From Serratia entomophila (GTDB lineage Bacteria > Pseudomonadota > Gammaproteobacteria > Enterobacterales > Enterobacteriaceae): 64,000 bases of DNA. The DNA lies in assembly GCF_021462285.1 (NCBI RefSeq), contig NZ_CP082787.1, positions 2,418,001 through 2,482,000 of the forward strand, in the 5' to 3' direction. Below, piece by piece: positions 62,397-64,000 of this stretch (within the stretch, counting starts at the first letter, position 1; each line of letters opens with the position of its first letter). The translations under genes were made by a program, and so were the position numbers. The notes under the pieces are model-generated. The model saw nothing but the letters and a program-made list of their open reading frames with translations. It made no database searches and was not told where the DNA came from.

Positions 62397-63305
62397 ATGA
62401 CTGAACCCGATCTCAACTTACTCATCGCACTCGATGCGCTCCTGGCTGAAGGGAGCGTGGTCGGCGCGGCGCGCCGTCTGGGGTTAAGCGCCTCGGCCAT
62501 GAGCCGCACCCTGGGCCGGCTGCGAGCGGCAACCGGCGATCCGCTGCTGGTGCGGGCAGGGCGCAATATGGTGTTGACGCCTCATGCCGAACAGATACGC
62601 GAGCGCACCCGCCATGCGCTCTTTGAAGCCTGCGCCGTGCTTCGCCCCTCGGCATCTGAGCTGGATCTCGCCACGCTGGAACGCACTTTTACGATCCGCG
62701 CCAACGAAGGCTTTGTCGAGACGTTCGGCGCTGCGCTGATCGCCGCAGTCGCCGGGGTTGCGCCTTCGGTGCGTCTGCGCTTTGCCCCCAAGCCGGAGAA
62801 AACGCCGATACCGCTGCGTGAGGGGCTGATCGATCTCGAAATCGGCGTTCTGGGGGAGATGGGGCCGGAAATTCGTTTGCAGGCGCTATTCCGCGATCGC
62901 TTCGTCGGCGTGGTGCGCAGGGGGCATCCGCTCGACGGCGAGGCTCCGGTATCGGTTGAGCAGTATGTGTCTTTCGGGCACGTCGTCGCTTCGCGCCGGG
63001 GGAGGACCACCGGCCCGGTTGACGAAGCGCTGGCCGAGCTTGGGCTGCAGCGCAAGGTGGCCGCCGTGGTGCCAAGCTTCCCGGCGGCGTTGGCGGTTGC
63101 CGAGGCATCGGAGCTGGTGGCGCTGGTGCCGGCCTCATTCCTGGCGGGGCAGCCTGCCGCCGCGCTCTGCAGTTTCGAGCTGCCGGTGAAGGTCAGGGGA
63201 ATTACCGTATCGCAAATGTGGCACCCGCGTTTGGAGGCCGATTCGGCGCACCGCTGGCTGCGGCAGCTGATGCTGAGCGTCTGCCGCCAACGGGGGCTGG
63301 ATTAA
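62397..63305 (+). CDS. LysR-family regulator
   Basis: A 302-residue LysR protein. The helix-turn-helix is LIALDALLAEGSVVGAARRLGLSASAMSRTLGRLRAATGDPLLVRAG, and the effector domain resembles the NodD/LinR-like group (PIPLREGLIDLEIGVLGEMGPEIRLQALFRDRFVGVVRRGHPL). I use ATG 62397; GTG 62391 is possible. It diverges from the M19 dipeptidase gene (about 194 bp between), which may be its target, although LysR genes with distant targets are common. Confidence 0.87.
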   Translation: MTEPDLNLLIALDALLAEGSVVGAARRLGLSASAMSRTLGRLRAATGDPLLVRAGRNMVLTPHAEQIRERTRHALFEACAVLRPSASELDLATLERTFTIRANEGFVETFGAALIAAVAGVAPSVRLRFAPKPEKTPIPLREGLIDLEIGVLGEMGPEIRLQALFRDRFVGVVRRGHPLDGEAPVSVEQYVSFGHVVASRRGRTTGPVDEALAELGLQRKVAAVVPSFPAALAVAEASELVALVPASFLAGQPAAALCSFELPVKVRGITVSQMWHPRLEADSAHRWLRQLMLSVCRQRGLD

Positions 63306-63328
63306 GAGCGGCGAGTCACGAGAGAAAT

Positions 63329-63368
63329 AAAAAAAGCCGATAACCATAGCAAAGTTATCGGCTTTTTT
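63329..63368. terminator. Bidirectional terminator
   Basis: GCCGATAAC (63336-63344) pairs with GTTATCGGC (63354-63362). Seven A precede it and six T follow, so it can end both the LysR transcript and the converging decarboxylase transcript. Confidence 0.9.
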
Positions 63369-63389
63369 GTGCGGAACGTTACCGGCAGA

Positions 63390-64000
63390 TTACGCCGCCG
63401 GCAGCTCCACTGCGGTGCGTTCGACCAGCGCCAGCAGCACTTTGATGTCTTCCAGCGTTACCGTCGGGTTCAGCAACGTCATCTTCAGGCAGGTGACGCC
63501 GTTAGACTCGGTTACGCCGACGTTGGCGCGGCCAGAGGCCAGCAACGCATCGCCGATGCGCTGGTTGACAAAGGCCACCGCCGAATTGCCGCATTCCGCC
63601 AGGCGTGGCGGGTTAAAGCGGAACAGCACGCTGGCCAGCTGCGGCTCCATCACCAGCTCCAGCGAGGGCCGATCGGCGATGTAACGCGCGACCTGCTGCG
63701 CCAGGGTTACGCCGTGATCGATGATCTCGGCATACTGTTTTTGCCCCAGCGCTTCCAGGCCCATCCACAGCTTCAGCGCGTCGAAACGGCGGGTGGTCTG
63801 CAGCGATTTGGACACCAGGTTAGGCACGCCCTGAGCTTCGTCGAACTCGGAGTTCAGGTAAGCCGCCTGATAGCGCATCAGTTCGTAGTGGCGAGCTTCT
63901 TTCAGCAAGAAGGCGCCGCAGCTGATGGTCTGGAAGAACTGTTTGTGGAAGTCCAGGGTAATGGAATCCACCAGTTCGAGACCGTCCAGGTAGTCGCGGT
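63390..64000 (-). CDS. PLP-dependent group II decarboxylase, C-terminal part (diaminobutyrate type)
   Basis: Only the last 203 residues are in the window; the frame runs off at base 64000. The segment LVDSITLDFHKQFFQTISCGAFLL contains the PLP-binding Lys (DFHK), and SEFDEAQGVPNLVSKSLQTTRRFDALKLWMGLEALG follows. These match L-2,4-diaminobutyrate decarboxylases, which make 1,3-diaminopropane and are usually about 490 residues long, so the first 280 or so residues lie outside. The related aminotransferase (dat) would be expected further along. Confidence 0.8.
   Translation of the reverse strand, partial: RDYLDGLELVDSITLDFHKQFFQTISCGAFLLKEARHYELMRYQAAYLNSEFDEAQGVPNLVSKSLQTTRRFDALKLWMGLEALGQKQYAEIIDHGVTLAQQVARYIADRPSLELVMEPQLASVLFRFNPPRLAECGNSAVAFVNQRIGDALLASGRANVGVTESNGVTCLKMTLLNPTVTLEDIKVLLALVERTAVELPAA

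Overview
The window is about 60% GC and densely coded. It looks like a chromosomal segment of an enteric gamma-proteobacterium, most likely Serratia (S. marcescens group). The reasons are a full-length serralysin-type subtilase autotransporter, an enteric pqqABCDEF cluster directly beside gcd, and close relatives of E. coli MdtG, DdpXABCDF, YjcB, OsmB, AcrZ, YqhA and AdhP. I saw no rRNA, tRNA, CRISPR array, prophage or insertion sequence.

Layout. 1-1146: 3'-truncated MdtG-type exporter. 1266-6494: catabolic-looking module with LeuD-like and LeuC-like hydro-lyase subunits and an isocitrate-lyase-family enzyme on the minus strand, divergent from an isochorismatase-fold protein, a FUSC-like membrane protein and a MarR regulator. 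Matching operator-like motifs lie at both ends. 6809-13733: RpiR regulator plus ddpXABCDF (D-Ala-D-Ala dipeptidase and dipeptide ABC importer). 13803-18132: yjcB, then side-by-side extra copies of the elongation (PBP2) and division (PBP3) transpeptidases. 18379-20234: osmB, DUF427, an Rrf2 regulator, and acrZ behind a strong CRP-like site. 20274-25528: five-gene minus-strand operon (ABC importer, flavin monooxygenase, MmgE/PrpD protein) with the family composition of the Bacillus yxe locus for S-(2-succino)cysteine. 25761-32621: hydrolase, DeoR regulator, Gfo/Idh/MocA oxidoreductase, two MFS exporters, a VOC protein and a TetR repressor with three operators. 32626-34847: ribbon-helix-helix protein, spermidine-synthase-like protein, a FabZ-like protein lacking the catalytic histidine, and yqhA. 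35323-41968: two MFS transporters, a LysR regulator, an Rdx protein, adhP and an aldehyde dehydrogenase. 41969-44050: sigma-54 promoter, IHF site, enhancer repeats and the AcoR-like activator gene. 44154-49112: orphan binding protein, StyA-like monooxygenase without its reductase, a PAS-GGDEF-EAL protein and a small membrane protein. 49390-52807: Fur-box promoter and serine protease autotransporter. 52890-62202: gcd, pqqFEDCBA and an M19 dipeptidase, all on the minus strand. 62397-64000: LysR regulator and the C-terminal part of a diaminobutyrate-type decarboxylase.

How the genes work together. gcd and pqq form one unit: PQQ is made from the PqqA peptide and used by the membrane glucose dehydrogenase for periplasmic gluconate production. 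ddp salvages D-Ala-D-Ala next to two cell-wall transpeptidases. adhP and the aldehyde dehydrogenase would take alcohols to acids, with the dehydrogenase under sigma-54 control. The most original candidates are the leuCD-like/lyase/isochorismatase-like module, the FabZ-like plus SpeE-like pair with altered active sites, the yxe-like operon and the paired PBP2/PBP3 paralogs. All functions are read from motifs and recalled family resemblance; no database search was run.
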